A stretch of 64,000 nt of DNA, taken from contig NC_016623.1 in assembly GCF_000283655.1 (NCBI RefSeq), forward strand, positions 558,001-622,000, given 5' to 3'. This document shows, piece after piece, positions 18,750 through 27,243 of the stretch (within the stretch, counting starts at the first letter, position 1; the number at the start of each line of letters is the position of its first letter). Below the pieces are notes generated by a model. That model had not been told where the DNA came from and did not search any database. It saw only the letters and a program-made list of their open reading frames with translations. Source of the DNA: Azospirillum lipoferum 4B (GTDB lineage: Bacteria; Pseudomonadota; Alphaproteobacteria; Azospirillales; Azospirillaceae). The position numbers and the translations under genes are program-made.

Positions 18750-19649
18750 ATGGATCTGCAGCGCCGCCTTCTCCCCTCCATGAGCATGCTGACCGCCTTC
18801 GAGGCGGCGGCCCGCACCGGCAGCTTCACCGCGGCGGCGGCGGAGTTGTCGCTGACGCAAGGGGCGGTCAGCCGGCAGGTCAAGGCGCTGGAGGACCAGA
18901 TCGGCACCCCGCTGTTCACCCGCAAGGGCCAGCGGGTGAGCCTGACCCCGACCGGCGCGCTCTATGCCGATCCCATCCGCGACGCGCTGCGCCAGATCGC
19001 GGCGGCCACCGTGCGGACCATCGCGGCGCCCAAGGGCGGCGTTCTGAACCTCGCCATCCTGCCGACCTTCGGCACGCGCTGGCTGGTGCCGCGGCTGCCG
19101 GCCTTCCAGGCGGCGCACCCGCAGGTGACCATCCACTTCACCACCAAGCTGGCGCCCTTCGATTTCCGCCTGCACGACCTGGACGCCGCGATCCATTACG
19201 GCTTCGGCGACTGGCCCGACGCCGTCTGCGACCATCTGCTGGACGAGGAGGTGCTGCCGGTCTGCTCTCCCGCCTTCCTGAAGGCACATCCGGTGGCGGA
19301 GCCGGCCGACCTGCCGTCGCTGCCGCTGCTGCACACCAGCACCCGCGCCGACGCCTGGAACGAGTGGCTGTCGGCCCAGGGACTCGCGCCCCGTCCCGGC
19401 GCCGGCATGGTGTTCGAACAGTTCGCCACGACCGCCCAGGCGGCGGAGGCCGGGCTTGGCGTGGCATTGCTGCCCACCCTGCTGGTCCGCGCCGAGCTTG
19501 AGGAGGGCACCCTTGTGCCGGCCATCGACCGGCCGCACCGCAGCGCGCGGGCCTATCACCTCGTCCACCCCCGCGGCAAGGCCAACCACCCGCCCTTCGC
19601 CGCCTTCCGGCAGTGGCTGCTGGCGGAGGCGCGCGGCTGTGCAGTATGA
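18750..19649 (+). CDS. LysR-family regulator, GcvA-like
   Basis: A 299-residue transcription factor. The N-terminal winged helix-turn-helix is clear (FTAAAAELSLTQGAVSRQV, then TPLFTRKGQRVSLTPTG). The effector domain from about residue 95 has the GcvA-type pattern (FGTRWLVPRLPAFQAAHP, DAAIHYGFGDWP). The ATG at 18750 gives the usual N-terminus; an in-frame ATG at 18726 would add eight residues. It is divergent from the ThDP/aldehyde dehydrogenase pair across 126 bp and probably controls it. A weak dyad, ATCC-N9-GGAT at 18655-18671, is a possible binding site. The effector is unknown. Confidence 0.9.
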   Translation: MDLQRRLLPSMSMLTAFEAAARTGSFTAAAAELSLTQGAVSRQVKALEDQIGTPLFTRKGQRVSLTPTGALYADPIRDALRQIAAATVRTIAAPKGGVLNLAILPTFGTRWLVPRLPAFQAAHPQVTIHFTTKLAPFDFRLHDLDAAIHYGFGDWPDAVCDHLLDEEVLPVCSPAFLKAHPVAEPADLPSLPLLHTSTRADAWNEWLSAQGLAPRPGAGMVFEQFATTAQAAEAGLGVALLPTLLVRAELEEGTLVPAIDRPHRSARAYHLVHPRGKANHPPFAAFRQWLLAEARGCAV

Positions 19650-19702
19650 TGCGAGCGCTCTTCCATGCATGGTTGGGCTGATTCTGTTTCGAGGATGATT
19701 GA

Positions 19703-20620
19703 ATGGCTCCCCGCGTCTCGGTTCTGCTGCCGGCCTGGAACACGGCGGCGTATGTCGAGGAGGCCGTGGGGTCGATCCTGGCCCAGACCTACGGTGACTT
19801 CGAGCTTCTGGTGCTGGACGACGGATCGACCGATGGGACGGCAGACCGGGTGCTTGCCATGGGGGATTCGCGGCTGAAGGTCTTCCGCAACCCGGTGCAG
19901 CTCGGCCTGTCGGGCATCCTCAATGTCGGGCTGGCGCTGGCGGAGGGGGAATATGTCGCGCGCATGGACAGCGACGACATCGCGGCACCCGACCGCCTCG
20001 CCCTGCAGGTGGCTCTGCTGGACAGCCGGCCCGAGGTGACGGTCTGCGGCGCCGATCTGGAGATGTTCGGCGACGCCACCGGGGCGAGTGACGCCGCGGT
20101 TGCCGATTGTGACATCAAGGCGCTGTTCCTGGAGGCGGCGCGGAATGTCTTCGACGCCACCTCGCTGTTCCGCCGCGACTTCGTCATGAAGCATCGGATC
20201 CGCTGGAATCAGGCCTATGTGTCGGGCGGCGATCTCGCCTTCTGGATCGATTTCATGCGCGCCGGCGCCGTCTTCACCAATGTGAAGAAGCCCCTGCTGC
20301 GCTACCGCCGCCACCCGACCGCCTTGTCCAGGAACGTCACCGGAACGGCCTCTGCGGTCTATCGCATCCGCAAGGGGCTGATCGCCGATTTCTATCCCCA
20401 CCTGACCCAGCTGGAGGTGACGGCGCTGGCAAACCTGTTCGCCGGCAGCCCGCCGGGGGGCGGCAGCTTCAGCTTTTCCTCCTTGTGCGAAGCCGTGGCC
20501 GCCGCAACCAAGGCGAAGCGGTGGACCGAGCCGGTCTTCGGCGAATCGCGGTCGGTGCTCGACCAGATCGTCAACAACCGGGTGCTGCGCTTCCAACAGG
20601 CGATCCTGCGGCAGGGGTGA
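19703..20620 (+). CDS. Family 2 glycosyltransferase
   Basis: A 305-residue cytoplasmic GT-A enzyme. The nucleotide-sugar binding start VSVLLPAWNTAAYVEEAVGS, the first acidic motif LVLDDGSTDGT and the metal-binding ARMDSDDIAAPDRL are all present. No membrane helix is seen. It stands alone after the LysR gene and converges on the ABC transporter 7 bp away, so it is outside the main polysaccharide locus. An AGGA motif precedes the ATG. The acceptor is unknown; it may decorate surface polysaccharide made by the locus about 7 kb downstream. Confidence 0.88.
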   Translation: MAPRVSVLLPAWNTAAYVEEAVGSILAQTYGDFELLVLDDGSTDGTADRVLAMGDSRLKVFRNPVQLGLSGILNVGLALAEGEYVARMDSDDIAAPDRLALQVALLDSRPEVTVCGADLEMFGDATGASDAAVADCDIKALFLEAARNVFDATSLFRRDFVMKHRIRWNQAYVSGGDLAFWIDFMRAGAVFTNVKKPLLRYRRHPTALSRNVTGTASAVYRIRKGLIADFYPHLTQLEVTALANLFAGSPPGGGSFSFSSLCEAVAAATKAKRWTEPVFGESRSVLDQIVNNRVLRFQQAILRQG

Positions 20621-20627
20621 GTCAAGG

Positions 20628-22421
20628 TCACCCCGCCGCCACCAGCTCCGCCGTCCCCTCGCCGTCGCGCCGCACCGTCAGCCTGCGGTCGTGGAAGGCG
20701 GCGAGGCTGGGGCGGTGGCCGATGCTGACCAGGGCGGTGCCGGGCAGGCGCTCGCGCAGCAGGCGGTAGAGCCGTTCCTCCGTCTCCGGGTCGCAGGCCG
20801 AGGTCGCCTCGTCCAGATAGAGCCAGCCGGGCTTGTGCAGCAGGGCGCGGGCGACGGCGATGCGCTGCTGCTCGCCGCCGGACAGGCGTTGCGACCAGTG
20901 GTCCTCCTCCGCCAGCCGGTCGGCGAAAGCGGCCATGCCGACGGCGTCCAGGGCCTCGCGCACCGTCTCGGTCCCGAAGGCGTCGGGGGCGGCCGGGTAG
21001 GTGACGGCGGCGCGCAGGGTCCCGATAGGCAGATAGGGCCGCTGCGGCAGGATCATGCTGCCGGTGGCGGTGGCGGTGGCGGTGGCGGTGCCGCCGGCCG
21101 GCAGCGCGATGCGGCCTTGCCCGAAGGGCCAGATGCCGGCGATGGCGCGCAGGATCGTGCTCTTGCCCGAGCCGGAAGGGCCGGAGATCAGCAGCGTCTC
21201 GCCCGGCCGGACCGTCAGGTCGGCGCGCAGCAGCGGCGTGCCTCCGGTCGGCAGGGTCAGGGCCAGCCCGTCAAGCGTAAGGGCATGGTCGGCGCCAACG
21301 GTGCGCTCCACCCCGGCATGGTCGCGGCTGGCTGCCCGGACGGCCTCCACCGCATGGTGAAATCCGGTCAGGCGGGTGGTGGTGGCGTGCCAGTCGGCGA
21401 GATTCACATAGGCGTCGATGAACCAGGACAGCGACCCCTGCACCTGTCCGAAGGCCTGCGATGTCTGCATCAGCGAACCCAGCGGCAGGGCGCCGCTGAA
21501 ATAGCGCGGTGCGGCGACCAGCAGCGGGAAGATGACGGCGATCTGCCCATAGGCGGAGGTGAACCAGACCAGCCGCTTCTGCGTGCGCATCAGCGCCCAC
21601 CAGTTGGCGACCACGCGGGCGAAGCGCTCGTTGAAGCCGCGGGTTTCCTGCGCCTCTCCCTGCTGCAGGGCGACGCTTTCGGCATTCTCGCGCAGGCGGA
21701 CCATGGCAAAGCGGAAGTCGGCCTCGTAGCGTTGCTGTTCGAAGCTGAGCCGGGCGAGCGGCTTGCCGATCCGGTGGGTGATCCAGGTGCCGGCGACGGC
21801 ATAGACGAGCGCCACCCACACCATGTAGCCGGGCAGGTCGATGCCCAGCCACGGAATGGCGACCGAGCCCGACAGACTCCACAGGATGGCGAGGAAGGAG
21901 AGCAGCGACACCAGATTGGTCAGGAAGCCCAGCGACAGGCTCAGCGTCAGCTGCACGAAGCCGCGCAGATCCTCGGCGATGCGCTGGTCGGGGTTGTCGG
22001 TGCCGGTGTGGGCGAATTGCAGGCGGTAATAGGTCTGGTTCTCCAGCCAGTCGCCGAGATAGCGTTCGGTCAGCCAGCGGCGCCAGCGGATCTGCAGCAT
22101 CTGGTTCAGGTACAGGCGGTAGACCGCCACCGCGATGAAGACCAGCGCCAGCCCGCCGAAGACCAGAAGGGAGTGGATGAAGGCGCCCTGGTCCTTCTCC
22201 TGCAGCGCGTTGAAGATGTCGGCGTTGATCTGGGTGAACCAGACTTCCATGAACACCGCGCCCAGATTGAGGACGACGATTGCCGCCAGCAGTCCGCGTG
22301 CCGCCCATTTCTCGTCCGAGGACCAGTATGGTCTGGTCAGGCGCCAGACGTCGGACAGGAAGTGACGGGCGGCGGACAGGCGTCCGGTGGGAGCAGGCGG
22401 AGAATATGCACGCGCGGACAT
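20628..22421 (-). CDS. ABC transporter, SbmA/BacA-like membrane domain fused to ATPase
   Basis: A 597-residue half-transporter that probably works as a homodimer. Residues ~1-330 resemble the SbmA/BacA membrane domain (RPYWSSDEKWAARGLLAAIV, FTQINADIFNALQEKD, WRRWLTERYLGDWLENQTYY, DNPDQRIAEDL). The ATPase domain follows: Walker A GPSGSGKST, Q-loop region MILPQRPYLP, signature RLSGGEQQRIA and Walker B WLYLDEATSACD. This domain order matches the YddA/BclA group, whose members import antimicrobial or plant-derived peptides and, in some cases, vitamin B12. A GGTGGC tandem repeat (21063-21090) encodes an alanine-threonine run between Walker A and Q-loop. Peptide uptake is an inference. Confidence 0.87.
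   Translation of the reverse strand: MSARAYSPPAPTGRLSAARHFLSDVWRLTRPYWSSDEKWAARGLLAAIVVLNLGAVFMEVWFTQINADIFNALQEKDQGAFIHSLLVFGGLALVFIAVAVYRLYLNQMLQIRWRRWLTERYLGDWLENQTYYRLQFAHTGTDNPDQRIAEDLRGFVQLTLSLSLGFLTNLVSLLSFLAILWSLSGSVAIPWLGIDLPGYMVWVALVYAVAGTWITHRIGKPLARLSFEQQRYEADFRFAMVRLRENAESVALQQGEAQETRGFNERFARVVANWWALMRTQKRLVWFTSAYGQIAVIFPLLVAAPRYFSGALPLGSLMQTSQAFGQVQGSLSWFIDAYVNLADWHATTTRLTGFHHAVEAVRAASRDHAGVERTVGADHALTLDGLALTLPTGGTPLLRADLTVRPGETLLISGPSGSGKSTILRAIAGIWPFGQGRIALPAGGTATATATATGSMILPQRPYLPIGTLRAAVTYPAAPDAFGTETVREALDAVGMAAFADRLAEEDHWSQRLSGGEQQRIAVARALLHKPGWLYLDEATSACDPETEERLYRLLRERLPGTALVSIGHRPSLAAFHDRRLTVRRDGEGTAELVAAG
21063..21090. repeat. Hexanucleotide tandem repeat inside the ABC transporter gene
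   Basis: There are about 4.7 copies of GGTGGC. On the coding (minus) strand they give alternating Ala-Thr codons (ATATATAT) in the loop between Walker A and the Q-loop. The six-base unit keeps the reading frame, so copy changes would lengthen or shorten a surface loop and not switch the gene off. Confidence 0.85.
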
Positions 22422-22623
22422 CGGCCGGGCACTCGCAAGCGGTCAGCACATGGGATGCCGATTACCATCCTTTGCCGCAGCGGAGGCATGAATTCGCTGT
22501 CACTTGCCGCCAGCGGATCGGCCGAGGCCGCCACGAGGTGCGGCGGCATGGTGTTGGAGGGGGGCGCTGGAGGGGGCGCTGGACGGCAAGGTCGGCGGCG
22601 CCGCGCCCCGAGGCAGCCGGATC

Positions 22624-23433
22624 CTACGGTCCCGTCCGCTCCAGGAAATACTCCATCTCCTGGATGATGCCGCTCTGGGCGGCCCACAGGGCGGCCTGGG
22701 TGCGGTTGCGGACGTTGATGGTCTGCATGATGTGGCGCACATGCAGCTTGACCAGATCCTCGGTCATCAGCATCTCGCGCGCGATCTCCTTGTTGCTGCA
22801 TCCGTCCATGATCAGCTTCAGGATGCGTGCATGGCGCGGATAGAGGCCGGGATAGCCCAGAAGCTCGGATTCATGCTGGGCCGCCGACCCGTCTTCGCCG
22901 TTGCGGCGGAGGGCCGTGGGTGAGAAATAGTCGAAGCATTCCTCAGGCACCACCGGTTCGCCGGCATGGATCAGGCGCAGGGCCAGGACGAAGGCGGTCG
23001 GCGCCATCCGGTTCAGCAGATAGCCGCGCACGCCGAAACGCAGCGCCATCCGCATGTGATGGGCCGAGAATTCGTCCGCGATCATCGCCAGCCTGGCATT
23101 TTCGCCGTACCAGCTGCGGAAGTTCCAGGCGTCGGTCTTCAGCGATGCGAGATCGAACAGCACGATGTCCGCCGTCCGTTCGCCGGCCCGTTCGGTGCCG
23201 CCGTTGCCGGCCGGCGGTTCCAGCGTGACCACCGCCCCGCCGGCGGAAATGCCGGCGGCATAACGGTCGCCCGCCCCGTTCGCCCGCCCGTTCCATGCCG
23301 TCTTCGGGGAAAGCCCCGTGGCAAGCCGGCTTTGCGGATCGATGACCTCGAAGCAATCATCCAGGATGTTCAGGATGGACTCACGCAGCAATCGGCTTTG
23401 ATTGTGGACTATCACACGAATGCGGTCGGGCAT
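22624..23433 (-). CDS. LuxR/NarL-type regulator with an atypical receiver domain
   Basis: A 269-residue regulator. The C-terminal helix-turn-helix is typical (RHARILKLIMDGCSNKEIAREM, then LVKLHVRHIMQTINVRNRTQAA). The N-terminal ~170 residues follow a receiver fold but are odd. The acidic pair at the first strand is missing (VIVHNQSRLL), a ~45-residue Gly/Ala-rich insertion follows, the phospho-acceptor position may be the Asp in ADIVLFDL, and the conserved lysine is replaced (GYLLNRM). Phosphorylation is therefore uncertain. GGGGGAG lies 6 bp before the ATG. No histidine kinase is adjacent, so it is an orphan. The long non-coding region upstream may hold its control elements. Confidence 0.85.
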   Translation of the reverse strand: MPDRIRVIVHNQSRLLRESILNILDDCFEVIDPQSRLATGLSPKTAWNGRANGAGDRYAAGISAGGAVVTLEPPAGNGGTERAGERTADIVLFDLASLKTDAWNFRSWYGENARLAMIADEFSAHHMRMALRFGVRGYLLNRMAPTAFVLALRLIHAGEPVVPEECFDYFSPTALRRNGEDGSAAQHESELLGYPGLYPRHARILKLIMDGCSNKEIAREMLMTEDLVKLHVRHIMQTINVRNRTQAALWAAQSGIIQEMEYFLERTGP

Positions 23434-24079
23434 GTCCGTCTCCCCCAGGAATGGACGATATGGCAGGCGACATCGTCGCGCGGCTGGACCGCAGGGCCTC
23501 CTCCCCCGGACGCTGTACGGTAGGGCGGCAAGGGCGACGTGGCGATGATGGCTGCCGGTTTCTTCCGTCCGGCGATGTGCCTTCGGCTCCCCGTTCGAGC
23601 CTTCGCGTTGCTCCGTCGACTGCCGCCGCGCTGAACCGGCGCGATGTGCGAATTCGATGGACGATGCACGTTGTATCGATGGGTGCGTGTTCGTCCGATC
23701 GAATTTAGATCGAACTATGATCCGGCACTCACGGCATTGTCTGCATCACTTTTGGAAAGCTTCCAGGGTCAGAGGGAGAGAGTGTCATGCCGGCAGGAGA
23801 AGCCCGGCCCTGAAAGGCGAACAGTAACTGGGCTATTTTGCACCGGATATGGGAAGTGATAGCCCAGTCAACCCGCGCGGGCCTCCAGTGGATGACGTCT
23901 TGTGGAGAGGGGGCGTAGATGAATCGGCCGAAAGAATGCGCCTGTACTGCAAGAAAAACGGTTTAAAAAAACAATTTCAATTAGAAGCAGCAACTTCGAA
24001 GGCCGTTCCATTGGCGCCCGCCCGCAAAGATAATATAGACTCTTAAACAGCTGCGACCAGCCGGACAATTCGGCGGCCG
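23434..24079. other. 646-bp region without a convincing gene
   Basis: The gap lies between the LuxR gene start and the terminator of the CBM60 gene. Base composition shifts to AT-rich around 23930-24055, unlike the flanking genes. It contains nested inverted repeats at 23763-23869 but no ORF with protein-like features. The two short ORFs at 23849-24046 (+) and 23868-24125 (-) lack family similarity that I can recognise. It probably holds the LuxR promoter and possibly a small RNA. Confidence 0.55.
23763..23869. repeat. Nested inverted repeats, candidate structured RNA or regulatory region
   Basis: Two foldable blocks lie side by side. In the first, CAGGG (23764-23768) can pair with CCCTG (23808-23812), enclosing GCCGG (23789-23793) and CCGGC (23804-23808), which share one base. 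In the second, ACTGGGCTAT (23828-23837) and ATAGCCCAGT (23860-23869) are perfect 10-bp arms around 22 bases. The palindrome CCCGCGCGGG follows at about 23873. No known riboswitch consensus was matched and the strand is undetermined. Confidence 0.4.
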
Positions 24080-24104
24080 AAAAAGGCGGGGACGAAGCCC
24101 CGCC
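24080..24104 (-). terminator. Intrinsic terminator of the CBM60 gene
   Basis: On the minus strand GGCGGGG and CCCCGCC (24104-24098 and 24091-24085) form a 7-bp all-G/C stem around a 6-base loop, followed at once by TTTTT (24084-24080). It lies about 70 bp past the stop at 24173, the expected place. Confidence 0.85.
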
Positions 24105-24172
24105 GAAGCGGGCCCCCGTCCCCATCCCGAACCGTCCGGTTCCGTCTTAAGCCGCTGCCTTAAGCCGCCCCC

Positions 24173-26902
24173 TTACGCTGCCATGTCCTGGGTGATGGCG
24201 TAGACCCCGGTATCCCAGCGGTCGATGGCGGTGTCGAAGCTGCCCATGCCGTTCACCACGTCGAAGCTCTGGGTGGTGTTGTGGATCAGATCCTGGACCG
24301 TGTAATGGCCGTTGGCCAGCTGCAGCTCCACATGGGTCGCCACCGACTTGCGCGCCGCGGTGTCGTTGAAGTCGACCCGGTCGGACGCGACCACGATCAG
24401 CCGGTCCTTCTGGTCGTAGAAGCCGTAGCCGGTGATCTGGGCGTCCGGATCCGTGTCGGTGAAGGTCAGCGGGTGCTTGTAGGTCAGCGCCTCGTCGCCG
24501 ATCAGCACCGGGGCCTTGGCCTTCAGCGCGGCGATCTCGGCATCGCTGAACAGGCTTTGCCCCTCGTAGGTCGCCTGCGGGATGATCCAGGCGCTGGGCG
24601 CGCTGGCCTTGGTCATCGCCGGCAGGGCGGCGTCGCTGACGTAATAGCCGAAGGTCACGCCGGCATCGTGCAGCTTGGTGATCGGCGTCAGCAGCTCGCC
24701 CAGATAGGCGTTGCCGATGGAGTTGCCGGCCGGCTCCAGCGCGTTCATCGCCTTTTCGGCATTGGCGCTGTAATAGAGCGCCGGGCCGAAGGGGCGGGTC
24801 GGCACGATGTCGCGCAGCATGTCCAGCCAGGGCTGCTTCACCTCGCCCCAGTCGTGATAGCTGCGCGACCACTGCTCCGCCGCGCGGCGCACGCCGCCCT
24901 GGTCGTCGGCGATCATCGTCCAGCCGCTCTGCAGCCAGGTCTGTTCCAGCCGGCCCCAGCCCAGCTCCTCGCGCGCCGTGCCGGAGACGCCGGTGTAGAG
25001 GCTGTCGACCGCACCCCAATAGTCCTTTTCCGACGAGGACATCATGTGGCCGAAATGGGCGTCCGGCGCGCGGGCGGCGTGGATGCCCAGCATCGCCTGC
25101 TCGTAGGAGGCCGGCGCCTGCTTGTGCTGCATCGTGAAGCGCTCGAGCGTCTGGACGTTGAACAGGATGTCGTCCTCGTTCATCTTCTCGGCGATCACCC
25201 GGGCGTCGACGCCGGCGAATTCGCGCATCGCCGCCGGGGTGAAGGACACCTGCGTGGTCAGCCAGGCCGGCTTGCCGGTGTGCTCGACGATGGACTCGTC
25301 CAGCGCCTTCCAGCTTTCGGCCCAGCCGTCGACGAAATAGTCCAGCCACTTGGTCGGATGGTTGGCGACGATGTAATCGGCCTGCTGCGCCAGGGTGGTG
25401 CCGGAGACCTTGATGCCGGTCTTGGCGCTGAATTCGGCGATCATCCGCGTGTTGAAGAAGTCCATCACGCCGGAATGCGGGCTGCCGTCGAAGAAATCGG
25501 CAAGCTCATAGCCGCGGGTGCCGGTCAGGGCGGACAGGCGGCCCAGCTTGTCGGCCATCCAGTCGCCGTAATGGGCGGTGCCGCCGGTCCAGCCGGCCGG
25601 CGCGTCCTTGGTGTCCAGCGGCATCAGCGGGCTGACATAGCCCCAGCCATAGGGATTGCCGCTGTCGGAATTGAGGATGTTGCCGTCGGCGTCGCGCCCC
25701 AGATACTGCTGGTGCGCCTTCACCCAGGAGACCCAGGCCTTGTGGCCGCCGAGATTGGCGAACTCGCCGCCGGTCTGCGAATACTCGAAGGTGTCCTCCC
25801 ACAGCTGCAGGCCGATCAGCGGCATCACCCCGTCGGCCAGATGGCCGGCGGCGACATCGCGCGTCTCCTTCAGGTGGGTGGAGCTGGCATAGTCCGGCAC
25901 CGATTCCCAGAACAGGTGCTGCGGCGCCAGCCCGCGGTCCGCACCCCAGGAGATGGCGGACACGTCGGACTTCAGCGGCGGACGGTCGCTGCTGACCCCG
26001 GCGCTGGCGGTGTGCTCGTTCTTCGGCAGCGTCGGGGAGGGGGCCGGCGCGGCGGGGGCGGTGGTCGAGCTGCCGCCCAGCATCGCCTTGGTGACGGGGA
26101 CGTTCAGCGTGCCGTTCCACCACAGCCCCTGCTGGCCGGCGACGACGTCCCTGCCGTCCAGCGCGCCGCGGTCATAGGTGACGCCGGCGGCGGTGGAGGC
26201 GACGCTGTGGCCGTTCACCACGACGGAGCCGATAAAGAGGCTGCGGTCCTGGCCGTTGACGACGGCGTCGTTGTCGTACTGGACCTGGATCTTGTGCGCC
26301 AGCGCCGGGTCGAGGTCGACCGTGAACTTGTAGGCGGTCTGGGTGGTGGCGGACACCTTCGCCTCGCCCACCACCTTGCCGTCGGCCAGCAGCTTGAAGT
26401 GCGGCGGCACGCCGCCGGCGCTCTTGCCCCAGGCGTTGACGACGACGCTGAAGGACTTGGTGGCGGCCGGCTCGGCGGTGGCCGCGTCCGGCGCCGGGAA
26501 CAGGGTCGCCGGCAGCGGGACGTTCAGCGCGCCGCCCCAATACATCGCTTCCTGGCCCTTCACCACGTCGCGACCGTCGATGGCACCCTTGTCGTAGGTC
26601 ACCGACGGATCGGTCACGGCAATCGGGGTGCCGTTCACGGAGACGGCGCGGACGAACAGGTTGCGGTCGGCGCCGCCCGCCATCCCGTCATTGTCGTAGA
26701 CGAGCTGCAAATTATGCGCGGTGTCGGCGGCGACCTTGGCGCTGATGGTGTAGCGCCCGGCGCTGCTGCCGTTCACCGTCGCCTGTCCGATGGTCGCGCC
26801 GTCCAGCTTCAGCGCCAGATGCGGCCAGACGCCGCCGGCTTCTTGCCCCCACGCGTCGATTGCGAAGGTGACATCGATGAGATTGGACCCGGTGATCGCC
26901 AT
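24173..26902 (-). CDS. Large protein with two CBM60-like modules and an unrecognised C-terminal domain
   Basis: A 909-residue protein. Two copies of a CBM60-like xylan-binding fold fill residues ~1-130 and ~150-275. Each has an AWG-rich first strand, LxLDG or LLADG, then YDND...DRNLFVRAVSVNG or DRSLFIGSVVVNG, and ends DGRDVV. A Pro/Ala linker follows (~290-315). The remaining ~590 residues are aromatic and acidic (LIGLQLWEDTFEYSQ, YELADFFDGSPHSG) and look like a (beta/alpha)8-type glycosidase, but I recognise no family. No signal peptide or RTX repeat is visible, so export is unexplained. The ATG at 26902 has GGAG 8 bp upstream; longer starts exist to 26941. It is a single-gene unit with its own terminator. 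Confidence 0.75.
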   Translation of the reverse strand: MAITGSNLIDVTFAIDAWGQEAGGVWPHLALKLDGATIGQATVNGSSAGRYTISAKVAADTAHNLQLVYDNDGMAGGADRNLFVRAVSVNGTPIAVTDPSVTYDKGAIDGRDVVKGQEAMYWGGALNVPLPATLFPAPDAATAEPAATKSFSVVVNAWGKSAGGVPPHFKLLADGKVVGEAKVSATTQTAYKFTVDLDPALAHKIQVQYDNDAVVNGQDRSLFIGSVVVNGHSVASTAAGVTYDRGALDGRDVVAGQQGLWWNGTLNVPVTKAMLGGSSTTAPAAPAPSPTLPKNEHTASAGVSSDRPPLKSDVSAISWGADRGLAPQHLFWESVPDYASSTHLKETRDVAAGHLADGVMPLIGLQLWEDTFEYSQTGGEFANLGGHKAWVSWVKAHQQYLGRDADGNILNSDSGNPYGWGYVSPLMPLDTKDAPAGWTGGTAHYGDWMADKLGRLSALTGTRGYELADFFDGSPHSGVMDFFNTRMIAEFSAKTGIKVSGTTLAQQADYIVANHPTKWLDYFVDGWAESWKALDESIVEHTGKPAWLTTQVSFTPAAMREFAGVDARVIAEKMNEDDILFNVQTLERFTMQHKQAPASYEQAMLGIHAARAPDAHFGHMMSSSEKDYWGAVDSLYTGVSGTAREELGWGRLEQTWLQSGWTMIADDQGGVRRAAEQWSRSYHDWGEVKQPWLDMLRDIVPTRPFGPALYYSANAEKAMNALEPAGNSIGNAYLGELLTPITKLHDAGVTFGYYVSDAALPAMTKASAPSAWIIPQATYEGQSLFSDAEIAALKAKAPVLIGDEALTYKHPLTFTDTDPDAQITGYGFYDQKDRLIVVASDRVDFNDTAARKSVATHVELQLANGHYTVQDLIHNTTQSFDVVNGMGSFDTAIDRWDTGVYAITQDMAA

Positions 26903-27243
26903 CGGCACGACTCCCATTAACGAAAGATTAAGAACGTACAAGGTCGGGGTAATCAGATCGATTTGGCTACCCTTCCCGTTCGGGAGTCTTGACAGGTCAT
27001 CGCCATCGTTTGGAGAGTCAAAGATGGGATATGTATTTGACTCATCTTTGACTCTTCCGTAAAAAACGATTTTGGTTGTGCGATTTCTTCAGCCGTTGAA
27101 AGCAATGGCGAAGCAACGACAGACTTAAGCCTGTTGAGCGGATTCGGTATCTTTCGTTTGTTTGGTGTGCGCGGCGTCTCCGTGGTCCACTCCGGCGTGA
27201 ACCGCCGCCGATACCGTCGATACAGCCGAGCAGGGGAAGCGCG
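26903..27243. other. Divergent promoter region between CBM60 gene and GT4 gene
   Basis: This 341-bp gap drives both flanking genes in opposite directions. It is locally AT-rich (27030-27140) and contains the inverted repeat at 27014-27055. A TTGACA lies at 26989-26994 on the plus strand without a good -10 partner. No gene is seen. Confidence 0.55.
27014..27055. promoter_or_regulatory. 13-bp perfect inverted repeat, candidate operator
   Basis: AGAGTCAAAGATG (27014-27026) and CATCTTTGACTCT (27043-27055) are perfect reverse complements 16 bases apart. The inner spacer holds a further TTTGACTCA, so the half-site TTTGACTC occurs twice in direct orientation as well. Its place between two divergent genes suggests a dimer or tetramer binding site. 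No T-tract follows, so a terminator is unlikely. Confidence 0.5.

Noticed and set aside
23838-23900. Cobalamin- or glycine-riboswitch-like words (GGGAAGTG, CCCGCGCGGG, GGGAGAG)
   Set aside because: Order and spacing do not match either consensus, and no cobalamin or glycine gene follows on either strand.
23849-24046. Small ORF of 65 codons in the AT-rich gap
   Set aside because: No Shine-Dalgarno, no recognisable features, and it overlaps the inverted-repeat block; coding cannot be supported.
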